Of a stretch of 64,000 nucleotides of DNA, positions 41,424 to 50,200 are shown in pieces. The notes beneath the pieces were generated by a model, which was not told where the DNA came from, made no database searches, and was given only the letters and a program-made list of their open reading frames with translations. Location of the stretch: positions 1-64,000 of the forward strand of contig JAFGCY010000084.1 of the NCBI GenBank assembly GCA_016932385.1, in the 5' to 3' direction. Source of the stretch: a bacterium. GTDB lineage: Bacteria > 4484-113 > JAFGCY01. The translations under genes and the position numbers were made by a program. The stretch's first letter is position 1. Each line of letters opens with the position of its first letter.

Positions 41424-41429
41424 ATGTTA
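41424..41429 (-). promoter_or_regulatory. possible -10 element TAACAT of the metal ABC operon
   Basis: On the minus strand TAACAT ends 9 bases before ATG 41414, for a leader of about 3 bases. It is the weakest member of the set. Confidence 0.3.
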
Positions 41430-41466
41430 CTACCGCCGGCTATCGCACGCCAACCGCCGGACCGGT

Positions 41467-42681
41467 TTACAACTGCAGGGCCTGGCGTACGGCGTCAACT
41501 TTATCCAACCGCTCCCAGGGCAGATCGAGATCCGTCCGCCCGAAATGGCCGTAGGCGGCGGTCTGGGCATAGATCGGTCTCAACAGCTCGAGCTGGTTGA
41601 TGATCGCCTGCGGCCGAAAGTCGAAAATCTCCCGGCTTTCCACCATTGCGGCGATGACCGCTTCATCGACAATGCCCGTGCCGAATGTCGTCACCGACAG
41701 GCTCGTCGGATGAGCACGGCCGATGGCATAACTCACCTGCAACTCCAGCCGGTCCGCGGCGCCGGCGGCAACCAGGTTCTTGGCTACGTACCGGGCGTAG
41801 TAGCTGGCGGACCGGTCGACCTTGGACGGATCCTTGCCGGAGAACGCTCCGCCGCCATGCCGGCACATGCCGCCATAGGTGTCCACGATGATCTTGCGAC
41901 CGGTCACGCCGCTGTCCGCTTCGGGACCACCGGCAATAAACCGACCGGTTGGATTTACCAGAAATTCCACGTTGTGATGATCGCTGCCGGGCCAGAGGTG
42001 CTTGGGAATACAATCCAGGAAGACGTGTTCGTACAACTCGCGCCTGAGCAGCCGGTAGGAGACGTCCTCGACATGCTGGGTGCTGATTAACACAGTATTC
42101 AATTCGCGTGGCGTGAATCCCTCGTAGGCCAACGTCACCTGGGTTTTGCCGTCGGGCAGCAGCATCGGCAAGCGGTCGTCCTTGCGCACTTCCGCCAGCC
42201 GTCGCGCCAGCAAGTGAGCCAGGTGGATCGGCAGCGGCATATAGCTACCTTCGGCAATCGACTCGCTTTCAGTACAGGCGAAGCCGAACATCAAGCCCTG
42301 GTCACCGGCGCCACGGGCGTCGAGCGGATCGCTGGATCCTTCGCGGGTTTCCATCGAATGCCCCACACCCTGCCAGATGTCGGGGCTCTGCTCGTCGATG
42401 CTGACCAGCACCGCGCAGGAGTGCGCCGAGAAACCCTGGCTTTGGTTGTAGCCGATCCCGGCTAGCGTGCGCCGCACCACGTCGGCGACGTGGCAGTAAT
42501 GCGCCGTGGTGATCTCGCCCATCACCAGCACCATACCGGTGGTGGCCGCCACCTCACAGGCCACGCGTGCCTGCGGGTCATGGGCGATGATGTCATCGAG
42601 GATGGCATCGGAGATCATGTCGCAAACCTTGTCTGGATGCCCCTCGGTCACGCTTTCGCTGGTAAACAGATAGCCGCTCAT
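41467..42681 (-). CDS. metK: S-adenosylmethionine synthetase
   Basis: Makes S-adenosylmethionine from methionine and ATP. The length of 404 aa is usual. It has G-H-P-D-K-V-C-D near residue 14, [10 protein letters not shown], the phosphate-binding [16 protein letters not shown], and the C-terminal G-H-F-G-R. A GGAGGAG Shine-Dalgarno sequence lies 2-3 bases before ATG 42681. It follows rpe by 63 bp with no recognisable SAM riboswitch in the gap. Confidence 0.97.
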   Translation of the reverse strand: MSGYLFTSESVTEGHPDKVCDMISDAILDDIIAHDPQARVACEVAATTGMVLVMGEITTAHYCHVADVVRRTLAGIGYNQSQGFSAHSCAVLVSIDEQSPDIWQGVGHSMETREGSSDPLDARGAGDQGLMFGFACTESESIAEGSYMPLPIHLAHLLARRLAEVRKDDRLPMLLPDGKTQVTLAYEGFTPRELNTVLISTQHVEDVSYRLLRRELYEHVFLDCIPKHLWPGSDHHNVEFLVNPTGRFIAGGPEADSGVTGRKIIVDTYGGMCRHGGGAFSGKDPSKVDRSASYYARYVAKNLVAAGAADRLELQVSYAIGRAHPTSLSVTTFGTGIVDEAVIAAMVESREIFDFRPQAIINQLELLRPIYAQTAAYGHFGRTDLDLPWERLDKVDAVRQALQL

Positions 42682-42744
42682 AGCTCCTCCGGTCGTTTTC
42701 CCGCACCGCCGCCCGTTGGGCCGGCTCAGCCGCCGGCATGCTTG

Positions 42745-43392
42745 TCAGGCAAGAGATTGTACGCGATTTACGAATTCCTCGGGTTGAGGGCAGGTAAAAA
42801 ATGCCTTGCCGGCGACAACAATGTCCACGCCGATCGCGGACAACTCGTCGATATTGTTCTGATTGACTCCGCCGTCCACCTGGATCGTGAAGACCAGCTC
42901 GTTCTCCTCGCGATAGGCATTGAGTTGCTCGATCTTGGCATACATCTGCTCGATAAACGGCTGTCCGGCGAAGCCCGGGTCGACGCTCATGATCAGCACA
43001 TTGGCGACAAGCGGCAGCACATGCTCCACCGCGGTCAGCGGTGTTTGGGGGTTCAGCACGACGGAGGGTCGCATGTCGTGCTCGCGGATCAAACTGATCA
43101 GCCGCGGAGCGAAGCGGGTCGCCTCGATCTGGAAGCTCAGCAGCTTGATATCCAGGCCAGTCAGCGGTTCCACGTAATCCGCCGGATTGGTGACCATCAG
43201 ATGAACATCGAACGGCAGTTTGGTGTGGCGCCGCGCCGCTTTGACCAGCGGCGGCCCGAAAGTCAGGTTGGGTACGAAGTGGCCGTCCATGATGTCGAAG
43301 TGCACCATGTCGCAACCCGTGCCTTCCAGGTGCTTGAGGCAAGTGCTCAGATCGGCCAGGTCGGCGGCCAGAATCGAGGGGGAGATTCTCAT
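42745..43392 (-). CDS. rpe: ribulose-phosphate 3-epimerase
   Basis: Interconverts ribulose 5-phosphate and xylulose 5-phosphate in the pentose phosphate pathway. TIM barrel of 215 aa with the family's I-S-P-S-I-L-A-A-D start, metal ligands His31 and Asp33 in H-F-D-I-M-D-G-H-F-V-P-N, His64 in D-V-H-L-M-V, and V-D-G-G-V-N-Q-N near residue 174. Its start overlaps the stop of the PASTA gene by four bases (ATGA). In Gram-positive lineages rpe commonly follows a PASTA kinase and rsgA; here a kinase-less PASTA protein precedes it. Confidence 0.96.
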   Translation of the reverse strand: MRISPSILAADLADLSTCLKHLEGTGCDMVHFDIMDGHFVPNLTFGPPLVKAARRHTKLPFDVHLMVTNPADYVEPLTGLDIKLLSFQIEATRFAPRLISLIREHDMRPSVVLNPQTPLTAVEHVLPLVANVLIMSVDPGFAGQPFIEQMYAKIEQLNAYREENELVFTIQVDGGVNQNNIDELSAIGVDIVVAGKAFFTCPQPEEFVNRVQSLA

Positions 43393-44390
43393 AGCCGTTC
43401 CTCGCGGAAGGGGTGCTCCATGTCGTTGATGAAAATGTAGACCACCGCGCGTCCCGACAGGTCGAGCTGCTGGTTGACCACGAAATCCGCCTTGTGCACT
43501 TCCTCGTACACCACGCTGCCGCCGGGCGAATGATCGTCGAAGACTTTGATCTTGACACGCTGGTCGTCCGGTCCCGGCGGAACCGGAATTCGGACTGTGA
43601 CCGATCGCTCGTTGCGCTCCATCAGCGTGGTCGCCAGAGCCACCTGCAACTCCACGCTCGCTCCCAGCTGCACTTCCTCGCCGGCCCCCGGATTCTGGTG
43701 GATCACGGTCGTGCCGGGCACGGTATCGTCGGCGATGTACTCCACTTTGGCCAGGTGCAGATTGGCATTTACGAGCATTGCCTCAGCCTGGGCCAGCACC
43801 TGGCCGCCCAGATTGGGCATCTCGACCGCGGGCAGGTTCTCGTGGTCCGCCACCACGAGATCCACGGGAATCGAACTGGAAAACTCCGTAGCCGGCGCCG
43901 GATTCTGACTGATCACCTGGCCGGCGGTGACATCGGGACGGTAGATTTTCGTGATCTTGCCGATCAGCAGGTCCGTCGCCATCAGTTCCTGGGTCGCATC
44001 GTTCAAGGCCCGGCCGGTCAGGTCCGGCACGATGAAGCTGGCCTTGCCCAGGCTGATCCACAGCTTGATCCGCTTGCGCTTGGTCTTGCTGCGGGCCGGC
44101 GGGTCTTGCTTGAAGACCACTCCCGCCGGTTGCGTATCGTTGTGCTGCCGCTGGATCGATTTGGCCTGGGCCACCAAGCCCACGTCGTGCAGCAGGCTCT
44201 GCGCTTCCGTCTCGGTCTTACCGACCATGTCGGGGACCTCGATCACCTCGCCGCTGCTCAGCCAGTCGCTGGAAACCATCCGCACCAGGCTGTAGGCCAC
44301 CAACCCGATCAACACCACCACGGCCAGGAAAAGCGAGACCACGACAACCTGCGCAACCAGCTTTGCCCTGTTTTTACTCCGCGTAGCCAC
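43389..44390 (-). CDS. membrane-anchored PASTA domain protein without kinase
   Basis: Protein of 333 aa with a short basic head, one membrane segment (about 10-35) and three PASTA domains in the outer region (about 45-115, 115-180 and 183-250). They begin V-E-V-P-D-M-V-G-K, F-I-V-P-D-L-T-G and V-E-M-P-N-L-G-G. PASTA domains bind peptidoglycan stem peptides or beta-lactams. The last 80 residues form a different beta-rich domain (V-R-I-P-V-P-P-G). The usual cytoplasmic Ser/Thr kinase is absent. The start is GTG 44390, and coupling to rpe is by a four-base overlap. Confidence 0.88.
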   Translation of the reverse strand: MATRSKNRAKLVAQVVVVSLFLAVVVLIGLVAYSLVRMVSSDWLSSGEVIEVPDMVGKTETEAQSLLHDVGLVAQAKSIQRQHNDTQPAGVVFKQDPPARSKTKRKRIKLWISLGKASFIVPDLTGRALNDATQELMATDLLIGKITKIYRPDVTAGQVISQNPAPATEFSSSIPVDLVVADHENLPAVEMPNLGGQVLAQAEAMLVNANLHLAKVEYIADDTVPGTTVIHQNPGAGEEVQLGASVELQVALATTLMERNERSVTVRIPVPPGPDDQRVKIKVFDDHSPGGSVVYEEVHKADFVVNQQLDLSGRAVVYIFINDMEHPFREERL

Positions 44391-44399
44391 TATCCAATT

Positions 44400-44405
44400 A
44401 TTCTA
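44400..44405 (-). promoter_or_regulatory. -10 element TAGAAT of the PASTA-rpe-metK operon
   Basis: On the minus strand TAGAAT ends 9 bases before GTG 44390, predicting a 3-base leader. Confidence 0.4.
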
Positions 44406-44467
44406 GCTTATCTAGGCGTATTGCGACTAGAGAGCGAGGAATGGTGGTCTCGTCGGGAAGGCCAACC

Positions 44468-45340
44468 CTAGTCCGTCGTGAAGCTCCACTCGACTTCCCA
44501 GGGAAAATCGTCGATGGTCGCGGTGACGGACACGCGGAACTCGTGGCCGCTGGGCAGCGGATCCTCGGGGATCAACGCGATCAGCTGCTCAAGATCCCAT
44601 TCCTTCAGGAACGGGTACCCGGGCCACTGCCGGTAGCACTTGATCTCACGGCTGGTATCGAGGTCCAGCACGAACGCACCCACGGAGTTGATCTTGTGAC
44701 CGATATCGCCGAAGAACTCCACCGTAATGGGAATGCCGAGTTCTTCGTCATCGGTGATCGGATGGGGAATTTCGCGTTTGTACTGCGTCGGCACGTTCTT
44801 CATCCCCGGCGCCGGAAAAACCACCGCCCCCCGTGCCGCTGCGGCGCCTTTGACGCGGCCGCTGTTTACGTCCATTACCTGATACTCGCCCTCGGATCCG
44901 AAACCGACGTAATACAAGTTGGGATCCAGCACGCCCAGCCGGTGGTAGAAGGTCCGCATCCAGTAGTCGATTGCTTCGGTGGGGGTTACGCCCTGGTAAA
45001 TGATGCTGTTGGCGCCGGCTTTCGCTCCGATGACCGAATAGCCGGGCAGGGCCGGATCCTCACCGTGCGCCGATAACCCGACTTCCTTCAGGCTGATGTC
45101 ATTGAGAGCCAGGTAATGGGCGTGATACTGGCAGTCCAGGGACAGCGCGTCCTCCAGGTCGACGGATTGGACCGCCGCCAGCTGCCGGTATGTATTGAAC
45201 CGCTCCAGCGCGGATTGGGCTGCGGCTTGATTGATGGTGACCTCGCTGCTCGACAACCCCCCGCCGCCACCGCAAGCGGCCAAGGCAGCCATCACGAGGA
45301 CTAGCCAGATTGCCCGGGTCAAACCATCCCGCCTATCCAT
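44468..45340 (-). CDS. CAP (SCP/PR1) domain lipoprotein
   Basis: Secreted protein of 290 aa. The hydrophobic leader ends A-L-A-A-C, a lipobox, followed by five glycines. Residues about 35-165 form a CAP domain: A-L-E-R-F-N-T-Y-R near the first helix, D-C-Q-Y-H-A-H-Y-L-A, L-S-A-H, and F-Y-H-R-L-G with a histidine at the expected cavity position. The remaining part is beta-rich and unassigned. Bacterial CAP proteins are extracellular with unknown or proteolytic roles. It starts at ATG 45340, two bases after the predicted +1. Confidence 0.8.
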   Translation of the reverse strand: MDRRDGLTRAIWLVLVMAALAACGGGGGLSSSEVTINQAAAQSALERFNTYRQLAAVQSVDLEDALSLDCQYHAHYLALNDISLKEVGLSAHGEDPALPGYSVIGAKAGANSIIYQGVTPTEAIDYWMRTFYHRLGVLDPNLYYVGFGSEGEYQVMDVNSGRVKGAAAARGAVVFPAPGMKNVPTQYKREIPHPITDDEELGIPITVEFFGDIGHKINSVGAFVLDLDTSREIKCYRQWPGYPFLKEWDLEQLIALIPEDPLPSGHEFRVSVTATIDDFPWEVEWSFTTD

Positions 45341-45348
45341 CACAGATT

Positions 45349-45354
45349 AGTATA
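45349..45354 (-). promoter_or_regulatory. -10 element TATACT of the CAP protein gene
   Basis: On the minus strand TATACT ends 8 bases before ATG 45340. Confidence 0.45.
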
Positions 45355-45401
45355 CCCGCGCAAGTATCGGGCTATGGTAATTTAGCGGCAACTTCCCCGG
45401 C

Positions 45402-45662
45402 CTAGATACTGACCTCAAAAGCTCCGCGGCCGCTTGGTACCGCGGGTGTCGTATCGGTTACCAGCAGCATCCGGCACTTGAAACAGGTGTTCATTTTGAT
45501 ATCCAGCGCCGAGAGCTTTTCACCGCAATGCGGGCAGCTAGTGAGTTCGGCAGTTGGCACGGCGGCGGCGGCCGGTTCCTCGGCAACCGCCGGCGGCGGT
45601 TCCGGGGTGGTGGCAGGCACGTAACCCGGCACCGGAAGTAAATCAGTGTTGTTGCGACCCAT
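45402..45662 (-). CDS. small zinc-ribbon protein
   Basis: Protein of 86 aa. A proline/alanine/glutamate-rich N-terminal half is followed by a zinc ribbon with C-P-H-C-G (about residue 43) and C-F-K-C (about residue 60). The frame is open further upstream, but ATG 45662 is preceded by GAGGAAG and the upstream residues overlap the next gene. The function is unknown; such ribbons often bind other proteins or nucleic acid. Confidence 0.6.
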   Translation of the reverse strand: MGRNNTDLLPVPGYVPATTPEPPPAVAEEPAAAAVPTAELTSCPHCGEKLSALDIKMNTCFKCRMLLVTDTTPAVPSGRGAFEVSI

Positions 45663-45871
45663 CTCTCTTCTTCCTCTCCTAACTCCCCTGCCATCTGCCG
45701 TCAACAAGCACGACGGCGCTCCCATCATCACCGTGGTTGGACTCACGATCAAGCTGTCGGTTCCCGAAATCCAGAAAAGACCACCGGCACATTCGTAGTG
45801 CAACGGGACAGCCCGATTATACGCGGTTCCGACTGCGGTACGGTTTTCAAACGAGACAACAATCCGGCGGT

Positions 45872-46141
45872 TCAGTGCTGTTGGATCGCCGAAAACAGCC
45901 CGACGACCACGATACTGCCTATGATGGACCACGCCAGCGGGAACATCCTGGCACCCAGGTTTATCGGCAACAACAGGGGTAATCCGAAGAAACCGGCAAT
46001 CCACTGGCCGACGATCGCCCCGACGAATCCCAGCACGATCAGCACGACGATATTCACCCGCTTGGCGCCCATGATTTGCGCGGCAACAAAACCGCAGACT
46101 CCGGCGATAACCAACAAAAGCAGTATATTGACTAAATTCAC
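45872..46141 (-). CDS. GlsB/YeaQ/YmgE family stress-associated membrane protein
   Basis: Protein of 89 aa with three hydrophobic segments and the glycine-rich turn G-F-V-G-A-I-V-G-Q-W-I-A-G typical of the transglycosylase-associated (GlsB/YeaQ) family. Members are small inner-membrane proteins induced by stress; no activity is established. The start is GTG 46141 with a TAAAAT element just upstream. The 210 bp to the zinc-ribbon gene contain nothing I recognise. Confidence 0.82.
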   Translation of the reverse strand: MNLVNILLLLVIAGVCGFVAAQIMGAKRVNIVVLIVLGFVGAIVGQWIAGFFGLPLLLPINLGARMFPLAWSIIGSIVVVGLFSAIQQH

Positions 46142-46149
46142 CAGTCAGC

Positions 46150-46155
46150 ATTTTA
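46150..46155 (-). promoter_or_regulatory. -10 element TAAAAT of the GlsB-like gene
   Basis: On the minus strand TAAAAT ends 8 bases before GTG 46141, predicting a 2-base leader. Confidence 0.4.
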
Positions 46156-46248
46156 GCCGATTTTCACTCTAGGAAACAATGGTTGCGGCTTCTGAGCCGG
46201 ACTGCGTCAAAAGGACCGGAACGGCGCTACCGATTAAAACTCGCGGCA

Positions 46249-47058
46249 TCAGGTTTGGGTGCGGATGCTGCGCGTCTTTCTTTCCGGCCGCGGATCCGCT
46301 TCGGTATTCTCGATCTCCTCGGCCCGTTCGGCCAGCATCTGCCTGAGCTCAGCATCGACCAGGCCCGCCTTTTCACAGGCCGGCCACAGCGTGGTTTGAA
46401 ACTCGCTCAGTTGCGGCTTGATCTTAAGCAACTTGATCGATTCCTCCACGTCGCGGCGCTCGGCCCGGCCTTCCAGCAGCAGGTACATCAGGTTGACGCG
46501 CTGCCACTTGGCCGGCCCCAGGATTTCGCTGGGCTCGGTCAACAAGGCTTCATAGGCGCGCGTCAGCATCTCCCGATCCTGATGGGCAAACGCCCAGCCG
46601 GCGACGTGATGCCAGTCGCGGTCATCCAGCTTGTCAGGTGGAAGCTGGGCCAGCTGTGCGCGCAATTCATCGCCGGTCAACGGTTCCAAGCCGTCCATAT
46701 GCGCGTGCATGCGAATGTAAAACACGCGCCGGGCTTTCTCGATCCGCGCTGCTTCGAATTGTGCGGGCCGGCTAAGATGTGCCAGGGCCCGTCGATAGCT
46801 TGCGCTGTTCCAATTGTTGTCACCGGCCGGGTGCCACTGCCACCAGTACTCCAGATAATCCAGGTTGACCTCTGCTGCTTCGACCGCCTCCGGCGAAAGT
46901 CCGCTGGCGGCCAGGTCGACTCGGGCTTCCGCAAGTAAATCCCGGGCCTTAACCATCTGGAGGTTGTGGATCGCCGTGACAATCGGCTGAATCCACCTTT
47001 TCTTCCATTCCAGTTCCGCGGCAGCCGCTTCTTCGTTCGGCGCACTTTGGTTGATCAC
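46249..47058 (-). CDS. helical protein of unknown function
   Basis: Cytoplasmic-looking protein of 269 aa, almost wholly helical and rich in A, L, E and W, reminiscent of helical-repeat (TPR-like) proteins. I cannot identify a motif. The start GTG 47058 has GGAGGG about 11 bases upstream, and no better start is seen. It lies 173 bp downstream of the TamB gene on the same strand. Confidence 0.6.
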   Translation of the reverse strand: MINQSAPNEEAAAAELEWKKRWIQPIVTAIHNLQMVKARDLLAEARVDLAASGLSPEAVEAAEVNLDYLEYWWQWHPAGDNNWNSASYRRALAHLSRPAQFEAARIEKARRVFYIRMHAHMDGLEPLTGDELRAQLAQLPPDKLDDRDWHHVAGWAFAHQDREMLTRAYEALLTEPSEILGPAKWQRVNLMYLLLEGRAERRDVEESIKLLKIKPQLSEFQTTLWPACEKAGLVDAELRQMLAERAEEIENTEADPRPERKTRSIRTQT

Positions 47059-47231
47059 TGCTGGCTATCCCTCCACTGTCGGACATGTAGTGGCGGGCGT
47101 CCATTGGGTGCTGGGCCATGCCCGCCACCATTTACTCACCTGTTTGATAATAACCCGGAGCGGAAATTATTTCATCCGCGACGGGCGGCTGGAAATTCCG
47201 GGGGTCCGTTCATGCACCGCTCAGGCCTAAG

Positions 47232-50200
47232 CTAGAACCGCGTGTTCCAGGTGAACATGAACTCACTGCCGGAGCCGCGGAACTCGCTTTGCTGGAAGTT
47301 GAGTTCCAACTCGACGTTGTTGTAGCGATTGCCGACGCGTTGCTCGAGAATCCTGTACTTCACGCCGTATTCCTCGGTCATATTCGCTTCCGTAAAAAAG
47401 TCGCGGTAATAGGTCACGCTGAAACCGGGCGTAAGTTCCTTCTCCAGGTCCATGTAGTACGGATTGTCTTCGTCGCCGGAGCCCCCGAAGCGGAAGGCTT
47501 CCAGGTTCAGTTCATCCTCGATGTAACGGCTGATGAAGCTGGAGCCGAAGGCCAGCAGTTCCTCCTGGGCAAACTGCTGCAGGTCACCGGATCCGGTCAG
47601 CATGTCCGCCGCGCCGCCGAGCAGGTATTGCAAGATTTTGTCCTCCGGCAGCGATGGTTCGCTGGACAGCTTGACGGCTTCGGCCGGCTCGCTGGATGGA
47701 TCGAGCTTGTGGTTGGCAAAGGAGAAATACACCAGCAGGTCACGCCGCGTTCCCGCCGCGCCGCCACCGCTGGATCCGCCCTGGTTGAGGCTGGCGAGTT
47801 CCGTGTCCGCCAACACGCGCGGCAACTCCAACACAGCCGTAGCCGTCAGGTACGGGTACATGTCGCCGGGTTCGTTGGTAAAAGTCAGGCGGTTACCGCC
47901 TGTCTGCAGTCGTACGATATGGCGGTACAACCGCATGGAACCCTTGGGCAGTTCCAGCGAACCCTCAACGCGCAAGGCGTCCGGATTACTGCGATCCCAG
48001 ATACCGGGCACGCCGCGCAGCGTGATCGCGCCGACCACATTCGTTTTCAAATCCAGGTTGGTGGGGTTGCTGCCGCGGTCATAGAGAAACTCGGTACCGT
48101 CGTTAAAGGCAATGCGCAGGCCGTCTCGCGGGCTGAAGCGGAACGGCGCCGGTTGCGATTCACCCGTGCGCTCCTTCGGTTTGGCCATCGACACGGATGA
48201 GCCCTTGCCGGGGTTGCTGATCCCCACCGAGCCACTGATTTCCAGCCGGTGGCCCGCCGCGGGGCGATCCGGCGCGCTGACCTGGATCGTGCCGCCCACC
48301 CAGCCCGCGAAATTGACCGGCAGCTCGTCGCCCGCGCCCAGCCGCGCGGGATCGGTCGCAGCGGTGTCGATGTAGATATACTCCTGGCCGCCCAGGTCGA
48401 TGGTCACCGAGCCGTTCTTGAGTTGGAAGGGGCTGAGCCGGATACCGCCCCCGCCCGTAATAATCGCCGCACCCTGCGCGCCGCTGCCGCCGGCCGGAGT
48501 CAGGCGCAGGCGGTTGATCGTGAAATCGCCGGGCACGAAGTCGATCTCCCCGCTGGCGTTCTCGATCAAGGCCAGATAAGGCGAGACCTGCGGCAGGCGG
48601 TTCAGGTCGAAGGTGACGTTGCCGCTCAGTTCGGGATTGGAGCTGGTTCCCGTTAGGTGCACGTTGCGGCAGGTGATGACGCCGCCCGGCACATATTGGC
48701 GCTGGGCTTCGGGGAGCAGCTGGGCGACGTTATCGAGGTCAAAGTCCTGGCTGCCCACGGTCACGTCGAGCGGCAGTCCGCGCTGCGTCCCCCCCGCTTC
48801 GAACACGGCCAGGTCCAGTTGGGCCGTCAGGTGCAGCGAATTCTGGCCCGACGTCAGCTGGCAGCGTTGCAGACGCAGCTTGTCGCTCTTGATGCTCGCC
48901 TCGGCTTCCAGGGCGTCGAAACGGATGGAACCGGCCCCGACCGCGCCGCCCACATTGCGGGCGTCGACCGTCAATTCCGGGTACTTGCCGCGGCCCGAGC
49001 CGAGTTCGAGGTCCAGGGCCAGCCGGCCGTTCAACGCGGGGATCTCCGGCGGCAAGAAGGGTGTCAGCAGGCCGAGGTCCAGCGAAGAGGCCTTGGCGCT
49101 AAGCTGGTACTGCCCGGGCGCCGGACCCAGTTGCCCGTTGGCGGTCAGATTGGTCCCCTGCGCCTGGACGCTGGCCGCGGTGATTTTCGTGACGCCGCCG
49201 CTAGTGCTCAATGTGGCCTGGGCCTGCGAGATGTCCGTGCCGTGGAAACGTCCGTTCTTCAGACTCAGTTGGCCGCTGGCCGAGTAGCCCCCGCTGTTGC
49301 CGCTGATTTCAACCGCGCCGTTGAGCAAGCCGGTCAGCCCCGCGAGCAGCTCATTGCCGGCCAACGGGGTCAGCACGGCAATATCGAACTCCTGCACGTC
49401 GATATCCGCCGTGTATGCCAACGGTTCGTAAGCGGCGTTGCCGGTCAGACTGATGCGCCCTTCGGTGCTGGTCACTTCGAACAGGCCCACCTTGGCCTGC
49501 TTCAGGTCCGCCGTGGCGTTCAACCGAGCGCTGGAGAAGGCGTGGCCTTCGACCTGGCCGGAGCCGCTGGTATAGCTGATCTCGGCCTGCGGATCGGCCA
49601 AGTCGCCGGTCAGGCGAACCTTCAACGGACCGCTCGATTTAATTTCCAGCGGCGGACGAATGTGCGTCGATTTCGCGCCCGATTGGTCGTCGACCGGCTG
49701 GATCGCCGCCAGCACGCTGAACAGGTTGAAGTCCAGGCTGGAAAACTCCAGGTTGCTGCCGGCTTGGCCCAGCGTACCGCCCGCCGTAAAGTGGTTGCCG
49801 TCGAAGATGAAGTGCCCGTCTGTGATGCTGACCGACTGGCCGCCCTGGTAGATCAGGTCGGCCTGGGCCTCGTGAACGGCATAGGCCCGGCGCGCTCCGT
49901 CGAAGACCAGTTGGTCCGCCGTTACGCTTCCCGTCACATCGGGCGCGCTGAAGGTTCCGCCGACCTCGGCGTTCAGCGACGCCTGGCCACGTACCCGCGG
50001 ATCCCCGCTGAACCGGCCCAGGTCCACGTCAGTGGCCGCCAGAGTACCCTGGATTTTCTCCTTGGCGAAATCCACCTTGCCGGTGAATTCCGCCGTTGTC
50101 TCCTGCCAGGTCAGCTGGGCGGTAACCGGGGCGAATCCTTCGCGGTAATGCCCCTGGGCATTGAAGACGAGCGGGTTTTCCGAATGCTGGCTCTTGACCT

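Noticed and set aside
42682-42744. Possible SAM riboswitch ahead of metK
   Set aside because: The 63-bp gap is too short and shows no conserved SAM-riboswitch core.
45663-46151. N-terminal extension of the zinc-ribbon gene across the GlsB-like gene
   Set aside because: The extension lies out of frame over a well-supported membrane protein and lacks a ribosome site; ATG 45662 has one.
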